Source: GCA-020345945 sp964596985 | Lineage (GTDB): Archaea > Thermoproteota > Bathyarchaeia > RBG-16-48-13 > GCA-020345945 | Reading direction: 5' to 3' | DNA: 64,000 nucleotides | NCBI GenBank assembly: GCA_964596985.1 | Contig: CAZQWG010000004.1 | Coordinates: 132,463 to 196,462 of the forward strand | Shown: one piece after another, positions 26,391 through 35,375 of the stretch | Position numbering within the stretch: position 1 is the stretch's first letter | Layout: each line of letters begins with the position of its first letter | Translations under genes and position numbers: made by a program | Notes under the pieces: generated by a model | The model's database searches: none | What the model was told of the DNA's origin: nothing | The model's input: only the letters and a program-made list of their open reading frames with translations

Positions 26391-28190
26391 CTATTCTTTG
26401 GTTGTCACTGAATAGTAGTATTGGCCCTTCTCTTTTTGAAGTCTATCTACTCGGCTTCCTGCCTTGTTCACTCTGGGTCTTTGGTTCGTGGGATCTCTTC
26501 GAAAAGTCACTTCTACCTCTCGCAGGAACCCGTTCATACCCTCACGTAGGGACATAGGGCTAGTTGCGGCGCCTTCAACCCCTGGGGTGCCCGTGAAGAT
26601 CATCAATCTGTCTGAAATGAAGTCTTGTGATGCCACGTCGTGTTCAACAACGAAGGCGGCTGCATTCTTTGCTTCGATGATCCTCCGGATCGTTCGAGCT
26701 GCAGAAAGGCGTTCCTCAACATCGAGGTACGCGCTAGGCTCGTCAAGAAGATAGGTGTCCGCTTCTCTACTCAAGCATACCCCGATCGCCACCTTCTGGA
26801 GTTCTCCGCCGCTGAGCTCTATGACATTTCTGTCAAGGAATCTCTCAAGTCCTAGAGGGCGAAGGATCGAGGTCTTGAAGTAGCTGCTCCCATATTCCTT
26901 GTCTGCTACCCTTTTCAACAGTTCTTCTACGGTTCCTTCGTATTCGCCTGAGATGTACTGTGGCTTATAGCTTACCGTCATCTCCCTGTTTGGGTGTTCT
27001 TCTCCTTCATCTGGTTCCACGATGCCTGCCAGCATCTTTATGAAAGTCGTCTTTCCTATGCCATTTGGACCAAGGATCCCTACTACCTCTCCCCGCAAGA
27101 TTTCCCCTGCCTCGATAATAAGCCTGAACTTCTCAAACGTTTTCGTCAGTTTCGGCCATGAGGCCGAGATCTCGCTAGAGGCCCATCCTTCGGTTGGCGG
27201 ATGGGGTCTGAATCTTATCGGTTGGTCACGGAATCGGACGTTCTCATCCGGCATGTAGCCTTCAAGGTAGATGTTTATCCCGACCCTAACCGAGTGGGGT
27301 CGAGACACGATGCCGTAGGCTCCCGGCTCACCGAATAGCACACAGATATTATCGGATAAGTAGTCTAGGATCGCGAGGTCATGTTCGACTACGAAAACCA
27401 CTTTCTCGTCTGATGCGAGGCTCCGGATCGCTCTCGCCATCCTCAAGCGTTGCCTAATATCGAGATAGCTGGAAGGCTCATCAAACAGGTATACCCCTGC
27501 TTCCCGTAGCATCGTTGCGGCTATGGCAGCTCGTTGGAGTTCTCCTCCGCTCAAGACATCGAGGTTTCGTTTAAGTAGTTTCCCGAGTTCGAGCTCCTGC
27601 GCAACCCGGTCAATCCTATCCTTCTCGTCGACCTCTCGCAGAAGATCCTTGAGATTTCCCTTGACGACTTGAGGAAGGTAGCTTACGTATTGAGGTTTGT
27701 AGACAACCCTGAGTTTTCCCTGGTTTAGGTCCTGAAAGTAGTTCTGTAGTGTCGACCCCCTGTAGAATCGGATTATCTCATCCCACTCCGGAGGATCTTC
27801 GAATCTACCTAGGTTCGGTTTTATCTCTCCTGAGAGTATCCTTAGAACAGTTGTCTTGCCGACTCCATTCTTCCCTATCAACCCCATAACCGTCCCGGGA
27901 ATAGGAGTTGGGAGTCTGTAGAGTTCGAATGTGTTGGGACCAAATCTGTGGCTACTCTCACCTTCGATTTCATCGGGCAGATTCACTATCGTTATGGCGC
28001 CGAAGGGACACTTCTTTATGCAGATCCCGCAGCCACTGCACAAAGCTTCGACAATTGATGGTTTCTTGCTCTTTGGAGCAAAGACGATTGCCTCTACCCC
28101 GCTGCGGACCATCGGACAGAACTTGTAGCAGACTCGTCCACAATCATCTGGTCTGCACCTCTCTCGATCCAACACCGCAATCCGAGTCAT
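26391..28190 (-). CDS. Ribosome recycling ATPase ABCE1/RLI
   Basis: A 599-residue twin ABC ATPase that splits ribosomes after termination. The N-terminal domain holds eight cysteines for two [4Fe-4S] clusters (CRPDDCGRVCYKFCP and CSGCGICIKKCPF). Walker A motifs are GKNGVGKTT and GPNGIGKTT, and the signature LSGGELQ occurs in both halves with the hinge between them. Length and motifs are complete. It is universally conserved in archaea and eukaryotes, which supports the archaeal assignment of this contig. Confidence 0.97.
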   Translation of the reverse strand: MTRIAVLDRERCRPDDCGRVCYKFCPMVRSGVEAIVFAPKSKKPSIVEALCSGCGICIKKCPFGAITIVNLPDEIEGESSHRFGPNTFELYRLPTPIPGTVMGLIGKNGVGKTTVLRILSGEIKPNLGRFEDPPEWDEIIRFYRGSTLQNYFQDLNQGKLRVVYKPQYVSYLPQVVKGNLKDLLREVDEKDRIDRVAQELELGKLLKRNLDVLSGGELQRAAIAATMLREAGVYLFDEPSSYLDIRQRLRMARAIRSLASDEKVVFVVEHDLAILDYLSDNICVLFGEPGAYGIVSRPHSVRVGINIYLEGYMPDENVRFRDQPIRFRPHPPTEGWASSEISASWPKLTKTFEKFRLIIEAGEILRGEVVGILGPNGIGKTTFIKMLAGIVEPDEGEEHPNREMTVSYKPQYISGEYEGTVEELLKRVADKEYGSSYFKTSILRPLGLERFLDRNVIELSGGELQKVAIGVCLSREADTYLLDEPSAYLDVEERLSAARTIRRIIEAKNAAAFVVEHDVASQDFISDRLMIFTGTPGVEGAATSPMSLREGMNGFLREVEVTFRRDPTNQRPRVNKAGSRVDRLQKEKGQYYYSVTTKE

Positions 28191-28306
28191 TCGGTCTCAC
28201 GTCTCTCCAAAGTCAGTTGTCAACGCTCAAGATAAGGGTCTTGATTCGACTCTGTTTTCCGTATCTGAAAATCTTATATCTAAAAGGCGTCCTCTCGATT
28301 TCCAGG

Positions 28307-28393
28307 TTGGAGAATGCAACGTTGAGCGCAGAAGACGACGAAGATGAATGGTGGGAGGACGAGGAAGAAGATTGGGAAGAAGAAGAGTGGTAA
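28307..28393 (+). CDS. Tiny acidic, tryptophan-rich protein with its own promoter
   Basis: A 28-residue frame starting at TTG 28307. It has about 17 Asp/Glu and four tryptophans, ending EEEDWEEEEW. A TATA-like CTTATATCTAAAAGG at 28272-28286 is placed so that transcription would begin within a few bases of the TTG, a leaderless arrangement common in archaea. It diverges from ABCE1. No family is recognised. Acidic W-rich peptides such as eukaryotic Sem1/Dss1 bind large complexes, but homology is not claimed. It could also be a fortuitous frame. Confidence 0.4.
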   Translation: MENATLSAEDDEDEWWEDEEEDWEEEEW

Positions 28394-28689
28394 CCCTCTT
28401 CTCCAAAGATCACATCCTTATGAATCGACAAGGCACGGCTTCTGAAAGAACCTCCTAGAACATTTGGGAAAATCGGATTCTTCTGGCTGATAGTCATGTT
28501 CTCTAGCGAGAAACCGATAAGTCCTTATTCCCAGACTAGTGTGTCAGGATGATGTGAAGCGACGGAGTTGAGCTTTCAGCCATGGCATACACTACGCCAC
28601 CGACCACCTTTATATAATAAGATCTCACCTCGGTTGGGACAACCAAGCACAGAATTTCGTCATCTTCTATCGATTGGGCGGAAGAGAAT

Positions 28690-29709
28690 ATGGATGAGAA
28701 GACCAAGAGTCGCGTGAAGACTTCGCTTTTCACGTTGATTGGATTGGCCACAATGGGTGTACTAATCTGGTACGTAGGTCCAGGGAGACTTCTAGCCTCA
28801 CTTCTCTCAGTTTCTATCCCCTGGTTATGCCTATCAGTGGCGATTAGTCTGATCTACTACTATCTTCGTGCTTTTCGCTGGACTCTTCTTCTCAAACCTG
28901 TGAAGAATGGAGTTGTAGTATCGAACGCCTTTTGGATAACCATGATCGGTTATATGGCTAACTCCCTCAGCGGCACACGGGTCGGAGGAGAGTTTCTAAG
29001 AGCCTTTTTAATGAAGCTTAGAGAAGGTATCGGTTTTTTCGAGGCGTTCTCATCGATATGTGTAGAAAGAATCCTGGATCTTCTAGGTATCGTTACGATC
29101 GGTGTTGTCTCCCTGTCATTCTTCTCTGCAGATATCGTTCTCCCGCAGTGGTTTATAGACAGTTTTCGGCTGGTCGGTGCTTTTGTCTTGGCTGCAATTA
29201 CAGGACTAATCATAGCTACCCGAAAAGAGGAGGCGCTATCCGATTTCCTAATGCGTGTACTGGCTCTGATTCGACTTCCTGAGAATTGGCGTGAGAAGTT
29301 CATGTATTTCTTCAAGACTCTGATTGTTGGAGCCCGGGGGATAAGTACAGACCTAGGCTCAGTCTTTGTGATCCTCGTCTTCACAGTCGCAGCATGGCTT
29401 TTACAGGCAATCTCAGTCTACGCTCTGTTCGTTGCCTTTGGATTCGACCTTTCCTTGGGATTGGCATTACTCGGATCTATGATTCTTCAAATAACATTCA
29501 TACTTCCATCACCGCCAGGACAGGCAGGAACCTATGAAGGGGCATTTGTAGGAATCTTCGTTGCCCTCGGTCTTCCATTAGAGGAGATTCTACCTATGAG
29601 TCTGCTCAACCACTTTGTCTATTTCTCTCTGATCGTGCTCTTTGGTTGGATCGGTATGGGAAAAATGAACATCTCCTTCCGAGAACTAAAGAATCTCGGT
29701 AAGCAATAG
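28690..29709 (+). CDS. Flippase-like integral membrane protein (LPG synthase TM/UPF0104 family)
   Basis: A 339-residue protein with about eight membrane helices of the lysylphosphatidylglycerol-synthase transmembrane/AglD-type family. Visible are GTRVGGEFLRAFLMK, ERILDLLGIV and LPSPPGQAGTYEGAF, which correspond to conserved blocks. Archaeal members are tied to lipid-linked sugar or phospholipid flipping. No glycosyltransferase domain is fused here. Sua5 follows 57 bases downstream on the same strand. Confidence 0.85.
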   Translation: MDEKTKSRVKTSLFTLIGLATMGVLIWYVGPGRLLASLLSVSIPWLCLSVAISLIYYYLRAFRWTLLLKPVKNGVVVSNAFWITMIGYMANSLSGTRVGGEFLRAFLMKLREGIGFFEAFSSICVERILDLLGIVTIGVVSLSFFSADIVLPQWFIDSFRLVGAFVLAAITGLIIATRKEEALSDFLMRVLALIRLPENWREKFMYFFKTLIVGARGISTDLGSVFVILVFTVAAWLLQAISVYALFVAFGFDLSLGLALLGSMILQITFILPSPPGQAGTYEGAFVGIFVALGLPLEEILPMSLLNHFVYFSLIVLFGWIGMGKMNISFRELKNLGKQ

Positions 29710-29766
29710 GATTCATCGGATTACGTATGGTGGCTGTAACTTTTCAGCTCGGAGAGTGAACCCCCC

Positions 29767-30390
29767 TTGCGACGAGTGAACGTACAAGATGCGGTGATCG
29801 AGGAAATAGCGGAAGAATTCCTCTCCGGAAGTATTATTGTATACCCGACCGATACGGTCTATGGACTAGGCTGTGATCCTTTCAACTCTACCGCATTAGC
29901 CCGACTTAAACAAGTGAAGAAGAGAGGCAGAAAACCTCTTCCTCTACTAATAGGATCATCCCAGATAGCGGAAGATCTTGGATGCTTCTCTTCTCAAGCA
30001 AGAGTACTTGCCAACACCTTCTGGCCGGGACCGCTTACCCTGATAGTCAGAGAAAAAGTTGAATTCCCCGATCCTGTGACCTGTAGCCTCGGAGTAGTAG
30101 GGTTAAGGGTGCCAAACCATCGCTTCCTTTTGAGGCTACTTCTTCACCTAAAGACCGCGATCGTCGGAACGAGTGCAAATATCTCCGGGCTGCCCCCCTC
30201 TACTACTGCAGACGAAGCAGAAGAACAGTTGGGTTCGCAGGTTGATCTGATTCTTGACGGAGGGAAAAGCCAAGTCGCCCGCCCATCTACCGTAGTCGAC
30301 ATCTCAACCCGGGAGATGAAGCTTCTTCGCGCCGGTGTAATTCCCTATGACAAAATCAGAAAAGCTGCCGAATCCTCAGACGATCTATAA
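29767..30390 (+). CDS. Threonylcarbamoyl-AMP synthase (Sua5/YrdC)
   Basis: A 207-residue YrdC-domain protein making threonylcarbamoyl-AMP from threonine, bicarbonate and ATP, the first step of t6A formation on tRNA. Motifs: YPTDTVYGLGCDPF, KKRGRKPLPLLI and VGTSANISG. It is YrdC-length with a short tail and lacks the full C-terminal Sua5 domain. The start is TTG 29767 (GTG 29776 is possible). The KEOPS subunit Cgi121 lies only 0.6 kb away, in the same pathway. Confidence 0.93.
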   Translation: MRRVNVQDAVIEEIAEEFLSGSIIVYPTDTVYGLGCDPFNSTALARLKQVKKRGRKPLPLLIGSSQIAEDLGCFSSQARVLANTFWPGPLTLIVREKVEFPDPVTCSLGVVGLRVPNHRFLLRLLLHLKTAIVGTSANISGLPPSTTADEAEEQLGSQVDLILDGGKSQVARPSTVVDISTREMKLLRAGVIPYDKIRKAAESSDDL

Positions 30391-30431
30391 ACAAAAGACA
30401 CCTACAACAGCCTCCTGTAGGGTAGGTTTGT

Positions 30432-30989
30432 GTGCTAGCATTGCTACGAGATTTTAACCTCTTGATCTCCACCTTCAGAAGAAGGGAGGAGGAGGCGTGC
30501 ACTGAGATATGGTACCTCCTTGAGTTGTTAGGTGATCCCGATTCCCAGGTTGAACCCTCAAGGATACCTGGGCTGGTTCTCGCTAAGACTTCTCTATCTC
30601 CATTCCGGGTTGTCGAAGCTCTCCAAGACATTTTCCGTACGTCTCCCGAAGAATTCCACTATGTCTTGAAGGTAATGCCTATTGAAGAAGTGATAGACTC
30701 GGACTTGGAGGCGTTGGCGTCTCTTGGAGGGAGGTTAGAGTCAAAGATCAAGCCCGAAGAGACCTTCCGTATAACCGTTGAGAAGAGATACAGCCACCTT
30801 GACCGTGAGAAAGTGATCCATACAGTTGCAGAGAAGATCGATCGGAAGGTTGATCTCAAATCTCCATCAAAGATCGTGTGGCTAGAAATCCTGGGTCCAA
30901 AGACCGGTGTCTCTGTCTTACGCCCAGACAGTCTTTTCTCCCTTGAGCGTATACGGCGGGAACTAAGAGACCAGAAACGTGAGCGTTAG
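30432..30989 (+). CDS. THUMP-domain RNA-binding protein
   Basis: A 185-residue protein made largely of a THUMP domain: NLLISTFRRREEEACTEIWYLL, then LAKTSLSPFRVVEALQDIF, and FRITVEKRYSHLDREKVI with WLEILGPKTGVSVL near the end. THUMP domains present tRNA to modification enzymes. The stand-alone archaeal form resembles Tan1/THUMPD1, the partner of the N4-acetylcytidine enzyme. It is encoded 42 bases after the Sua5-type gene on the same strand, in a cluster of tRNA modification genes. Confidence 0.85.
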   Translation: MLALLRDFNLLISTFRRREEEACTEIWYLLELLGDPDSQVEPSRIPGLVLAKTSLSPFRVVEALQDIFRTSPEEFHYVLKVMPIEEVIDSDLEALASLGGRLESKIKPEETFRITVEKRYSHLDREKVIHTVAEKIDRKVDLKSPSKIVWLEILGPKTGVSVLRPDSLFSLERIRRELRDQKRER

Positions 30990-31010
30990 GAGCGGGAGTC
31001 GTCTCATCTT

Positions 31011-31574
31011 TCATTTCTTGGTCGCTAGGAGGGCTCCCCTCTCTATTACGAGTCCTCTCAAAGCTTCTTCACGGCTTGGTTTTCCCCTACTAGCAGCCTC
31101 TATCTCTAGGTCGCTGATTGAGAAGGCTTCTATCAAACGTCCAATCTTTCCCTCATCCTGTATCCCCAATACGGAGTCCTCTCTCTGGAAACTGTAACGT
31201 CGTTGGAACCGTTCTTGAAAGTTGATGACTTCGTCCTCCGAGTCTGCCACGACGACAAGGCATATTTTTAAGGTTGCATCTTCTATGCCGACAACCTGGA
31301 GTGCTCTGTCTATCTGGTCTTGAGCCGATACATACAGCAGTATCTCTATGGGCAGTGATCTCGTAATGTTAGATCCTGTCCGGAAGGCGGCCATAGCGTT
31401 TACGACAGCGTAGTATACGTGCTGCCAACCCGCGATCGATTCGGCGTCGAAGATCTGGACGATCAGACCTTGTGTCCGTATCCAATCGAAAACCCTACTA
31501 GCCTGAATCCTCTTTTTTCGGGTGAATCCGGCAATAAGGAGGTGTTTCTCTTCATCCTGGAGGTATTTCAACAC
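31011..31574 (-). CDS. KEOPS complex subunit Cgi121
   Basis: A 187-residue protein resembling Cgi121/TPRKB, the KEOPS subunit that binds the 3' CCA end of tRNA and activates Bud32. The conserved block AGWQHVYYAVVNAMAAFRTGSNITRS followed by EILLYVSAQDQID is clear (residues about 50-85). It is convergent with the THUMP gene. With the Sua5-type gene nearby it supports t6A synthesis as the theme of this stretch. Confidence 0.88.
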   Translation of the reverse strand: MLKYLQDEEKHLLIAGFTRKKRIQASRVFDWIRTQGLIVQIFDAESIAGWQHVYYAVVNAMAAFRTGSNITRSLPIEILLYVSAQDQIDRALQVVGIEDATLKICLVVVADSEDEVINFQERFQRRYSFQREDSVLGIQDEGKIGRLIEAFSISDLEIEAASRGKPSREEALRGLVIERGALLATKK

Positions 31575-31680
31575 CCTTGCTCACTTCTCGGATAATGCAT
31601 ATCTGCAGTCAACCATTTTAGAATGTCCACAACCGAGCGTCTACCTTTAATGTCTCCTCCTTCAAGATGAAATACGGAGG

Positions 31681-32613
31681 GTGGTGCGTCTCATGTTCAG
31701 GTTTGACAAACCGCAAGAAACGGTGAGAATCGGCGGCTTGACTTTAGGCGGGCAACCTGGAGAATTCCCTACAGTTCTGATCGGCAGTATCTTCTATGAT
31801 AGGCACAAGATTGTCGAGGATATGAAGACTGGTAAGTTCGACAAGGAACAGGCCCTCGAGTTGATCCGTTCCGTCGAGGGGTTATCTGAAAAGACGGGTA
31901 ACCCGTTCATGCTGGATGTGGTTGGAAGTACGCCTCAAGCCATGGTGCGGTACGTTGACTTTGTTGCAGAGAATTGTGAGGCCCCCTTCCTGGTCGACTC
32001 ATCCATCGTAGGTGTAAGGCTTTCTGGGATCAAACATGCGGTCGAGGTGGGTCTCGGCGACAGGTCGGTATACAACTCGATAGACCATTACGCGAAAGAG
32101 GAAGAGTTGTCTTCTCTCAACGAGGTCGGGGTCGAGTCTGCCGTTGTCATGGCGTTCAACCCGCGAGATCTTCGACCGGAAGGAAGACTTAAACTACTTA
32201 CAGGCAATGAGGAGAAACCCGGCTTGCTGGCAAGGGTTCGTCAGGCGGGGGTGAAGAATATTATTGTTGATACTGCCGTGCTCGATGTCCCATCGATAGG
32301 TCTCTCGGCTCGAACAATCTTCCTCGTAAAAGAACGTTTGGGGTTACCGTGTGGGTGTGCCCCCTCAAATGCGTTATCCGCTTGGAAGAAGTGTAGCGAG
32401 AATTTTGGGGAGATAGGATTCAAGGCATGCCGTGCAAACGCCAATGCGATGCCCATACTGATGGGTGCCGATTTCACCCTGTTCGGGCCGATAGCGTACG
32501 CAAGTGAGATCTTTCCGGTATGCGCCTTGGCTGATGCCCTCGTGGCGTACACTGGACAGCACTTTGGTACCAGCATACGAGCCCCAGACCATCCCCTTCG
32601 CAGAATCTTCTGA
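31681..32613 (+). CDS. MtrH-family methyl-corrinoid:pterin methyltransferase
   Basis: About 310 residues of the MtrH family: FRFDKPQ start, GGQPGEFPTVLIGSIFY, MLDVVGSTPQAM, SSIVGVRLSGI and KERLGLPCGCAPSNA. In methanogens MtrH moves methyl between methanopterin and the corrinoid of the Mtr complex. No other mtr gene is visible, so this stand-alone copy probably takes methyl from the MtmC-like protein (5.5 kb) to tetrahydrofolate or tetrahydromethanopterin. Start choices are GTG 31681/31684 or ATG 31693. GGAGG sits directly upstream. Confidence 0.9.
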   Translation: MVRLMFRFDKPQETVRIGGLTLGGQPGEFPTVLIGSIFYDRHKIVEDMKTGKFDKEQALELIRSVEGLSEKTGNPFMLDVVGSTPQAMVRYVDFVAENCEAPFLVDSSIVGVRLSGIKHAVEVGLGDRSVYNSIDHYAKEEELSSLNEVGVESAVVMAFNPRDLRPEGRLKLLTGNEEKPGLLARVRQAGVKNIIVDTAVLDVPSIGLSARTIFLVKERLGLPCGCAPSNALSAWKKCSENFGEIGFKACRANANAMPILMGADFTLFGPIAYASEIFPVCALADALVAYTGQHFGTSIRAPDHPLRRIF

Positions 32614-32878
32614 TAGCCAATTCTGGTTGCATTATCGTCGGGGCATTTCACAAAAGAAAGATGCGTTGTACGTGACAGCAAGGCGGGCTTCAATGGCGTC
32701 CGTCCCTAACCGCATCTTTAGTACTAATCTAATCATCACTTAATGGCAAGTCTTAACACCCTGAAAATTCAAGATGAATCTTAAGATTCCGGGTGGGTCA
32801 CTTCGTAAATGTAGCCGTGAGCCACTGCTTCTGCAGAGTGGTGAGCGATACTAGGGAAGCCGAGCCACTCGTTATCCA
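32614..32878. other. Intergenic region
   Basis: No gene or repeat is recognised. The end of the stretch should contain the promoter of glycerate kinase. Confidence 0.3.
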
Positions 32879-34288
32879 ATGACAGAGCATGGCTGGGTGG
32901 TTGTTGTGGTTTTGATTCGAAACAAACAGGGACTAGTCGCGAACGGTCAAACAGATCAAGATCGATCTCTTCGAGAGGCGGTTCTCTCTTCTATTGAAGC
33001 CGGAATTGCCGCCGTAGATCCTGGGGTTGTGCTTGAGCGTAGCCTTGTCCTTGACGGAGATGTCTTGAGGATCGAAGGCGAGCGGTTCGATCTGAATCGC
33101 TTCGACAACATATATGTCTTGGGCGCCGGAAAAGCGAGTGGGGCTATGGCCGAATCTGTTGAACGGATTCTTTCGAATCGTGTCACTGGAGGACTCGTAA
33201 ATATCTTGGAGGGAACCCGCTCGAGATATCAAACCAAGAAGATCGATCTGGTTGAAACAAGCCATCCGATACCCGGAGAAGCCGGGGTTGAAGGGGCCAA
33301 GGGAATCATGAGGATCGCGAACAACGCAGGGGAGAAAGACCTGATCATCTTCGTCCTCTCAGGTGGCGGTTCCGCCATTCTACCCCTGCCTGCGTCCGGA
33401 GTCTCTCTCAGAGAGATGCAGGAGTTGACCAGTTCGCTTCTGAAGTCCGGGGCAATAATCACTGAGATAAATACGGTCAGGAAACACCTTTCTTCAATAA
33501 AAGGAGGACAGTTGGCTAGAGCCGCCTTTCCTGCAACCGTATTAGGGCTTACCATTTCTGATGTTGTAGGAGATCCCGTGGATATGATCGCCTCCGGTCC
33601 TGCTGTTCCCGATCCAACGACATTCCAAGACGCGAAGAATATTCTCGTGAAATACCAGCTTTGGGATGGGGTCCCTGATTCAATCGGCGCTTATATCGAA
33701 CAGGGTCTAAAAAACCTGGCACTGGAGACCCCCAAGCCAGGCGACGAGATCTTCAAAAAAGTCTCCACCTTCGTTGTCGGCAACAACCGTGTAGCTCTGA
33801 AGGCTATTGAAGAGAAAGCGAGATCGCTAGGATTCAACACAATGATCCTCTCAACGTACCTTGAGGGAGAGGCACGACACGTGGGAACAGTTCTAGCTTC
33901 GATCGGACGAGAAGAACTTCGCTTCAACGGACCCATAGAAAGACCTGCCTTCATTATAGCCGGAGGCGAAACTACTGTAACAGTAATCGGCAGCGGCAAG
34001 GGTGGAAGAAACCAAGAACTTGCCCTGTCTTCGGCTTTCGGGATTCAAGGATTGAAGGGAGCCGTTATAGCCTCTGTTGGAACAGATGGTATCGACGGGC
34101 ACTCCGAAGCTGCAGGGGGGATCGTCGATTCTGAGAGTCTCAATAGAGCATTGGAGAAAGATTTGGATGCCCGTGCTCTCCTCGCAAACAATGATTCCTG
34201 GGGTTTCTTTGAAGGGATCTCAGACGCTCTCCTCACCGGTCCGACAGGCACCAACGTCAATGACGTGATGGTCGTCGCGGTTCTCTGA
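32879..34288 (+). CDS. Glycerate 2-kinase, MOFRL family
   Basis: About 469 residues. The N-terminal DUF4147 domain shows YVLGAGKASGAMAE and FVLSGGGSAILPLP. The C-terminal MOFRL domain shows GGETTVTVIGSGKGGRNQELAL and SVGTDGIDGHSEAAGG. The enzyme makes 2-phosphoglycerate from D-glycerate and ATP. It serves serine/hydroxypyruvate or glyoxylate assimilation, and the semiphosphorylative Entner-Doudoroff route in archaea. The carboligase at 0.8 kb gives the glyoxylate interpretation weight. The first hydrophobic residues may lie before the true start. Confidence 0.93.
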   Translation: MTEHGWVVVVVLIRNKQGLVANGQTDQDRSLREAVLSSIEAGIAAVDPGVVLERSLVLDGDVLRIEGERFDLNRFDNIYVLGAGKASGAMAESVERILSNRVTGGLVNILEGTRSRYQTKKIDLVETSHPIPGEAGVEGAKGIMRIANNAGEKDLIIFVLSGGGSAILPLPASGVSLREMQELTSSLLKSGAIITEINTVRKHLSSIKGGQLARAAFPATVLGLTISDVVGDPVDMIASGPAVPDPTTFQDAKNILVKYQLWDGVPDSIGAYIEQGLKNLALETPKPGDEIFKKVSTFVVGNNRVALKAIEEKARSLGFNTMILSTYLEGEARHVGTVLASIGREELRFNGPIERPAFIIAGGETTVTVIGSGKGGRNQELALSSAFGIQGLKGAVIASVGTDGIDGHSEAAGGIVDSESLNRALEKDLDARALLANNDSWGFFEGISDALLTGPTGTNVNDVMVVAVL

Positions 34289-34334
34289 TCTCGACACAGC
34301 CCGTTGAGTTTCCCGTAATCGAGTCGTGCTTCTC

Positions 34335-35318
34335 CTACTCCTTCGTTGTCTCCGATAGGAGTTCACTATGCGCTGGGGTTCCGATTCTGACCAAGAAAGG
34401 GGCATCGCAGGACCCATATCTGACGATTGCCTCTCCCGGGTCAAGGGTTCTAAGACATTGTTCGACGGTTCTACCTGTTAGTTCATCGTTCCCCGCAAGC
34501 CCAAGCGTTTCCTTCATTCTTCTCACGTCGTCCTCGTAGAAGAGGCAATGGTTGATTATTATGTTGCTGTTGGCAAGAATGTTCTTGCTGATCATTGTCG
34601 GGCGGGTCGCTATGGTCACGAGGCCTACGCCGTACTTTCTGAGTTCTATCGCAAACCGTTCAACGATGCCTGTCCTTGAACTCGGATCCAAGGCAATTCT
34701 CTGCGGGGCTATGTGTTGTGCTTCATCGATCAAGTAGACGAGCTTCAACCTTGATGCTTCCCCTAATCTTCGAACGTATCTTCCGAGTCTTCTGCTGAAG
34801 AGTTGGCTGAATAGGTTCTTCGGTCGGTCGTCTGATAAAACCGACAGGTCAATGATTGAAATAAACGGGTAGAATAGGGAAGCAAGCCGAAGTTCGCATT
34901 TCTCCGAATCGAACACGTTCTTACTTCTTCCAGAGGTGAAGATCTCGAGACGGGAGATGATCGATTCCGAGCTCTCAGCCCACCATCTGATCTTTTTCAC
35001 TGTCTCCCCCGGGTTTCTCAACTCATCGATGAGATTCGAAATGGTCAACCTATCCCTTTTCTGGGAGCATTCCTTCAGCGCCAAGCGGAGGATCCTATTC
35101 TGTGTCGGTGAGAAGGCTTCACCCCAGGTCACTTCAACGTAGTCATCAATTATGTCGATCCATTCCTCAATCTCTTCGCCTAACTCAAGATCTTTCTCGA
35201 GTTCGAAGGGCGGTATCACCAAGTCTCTTCCCGGAATGAGGGTCTCTGCCACCGGAGATAACTTGGGTAACGTCTTTGCATATTCGCCTGTTCTGTCAAG
35301 TATTATTAGAGGCGCTTT
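34335..35318 (-). pseudogene. HerA-like (DUF87) ATPase cut by the integrated element
   Basis: The frame runs upstream past the first usable start (GTG 35252) to 35318, where it meets a stop. The upstream codons read APLIILDRTGEYAKTL, a conserved HerA-type block that normally follows the Walker A P-loop by about 20-25 residues. No Walker A precedes it. The rest is intact: Walker B LVYLIDEAQHIAP and the ATRPTMISKNILANSN sensor region. HerA-type hexameric ATPases move DNA. The break lies 58 bases from the integrase start, so the 5' half should lie beyond the far end of the element. Confidence 0.8.
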
Positions 35319-35375
35319 TTAGTTCCAAAGATTAAAATGCAGTGAACCGTTATCCACCGCGAGGCCGGAAGAGAG

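Noticed and set aside
34335..35252. HerA-like gene taken as complete from GTG 35252
   Set aside because: Conserved codons (LDRTGEYAKTL) continue upstream in frame and the Walker A motif is missing, so the gene is cut rather than short.
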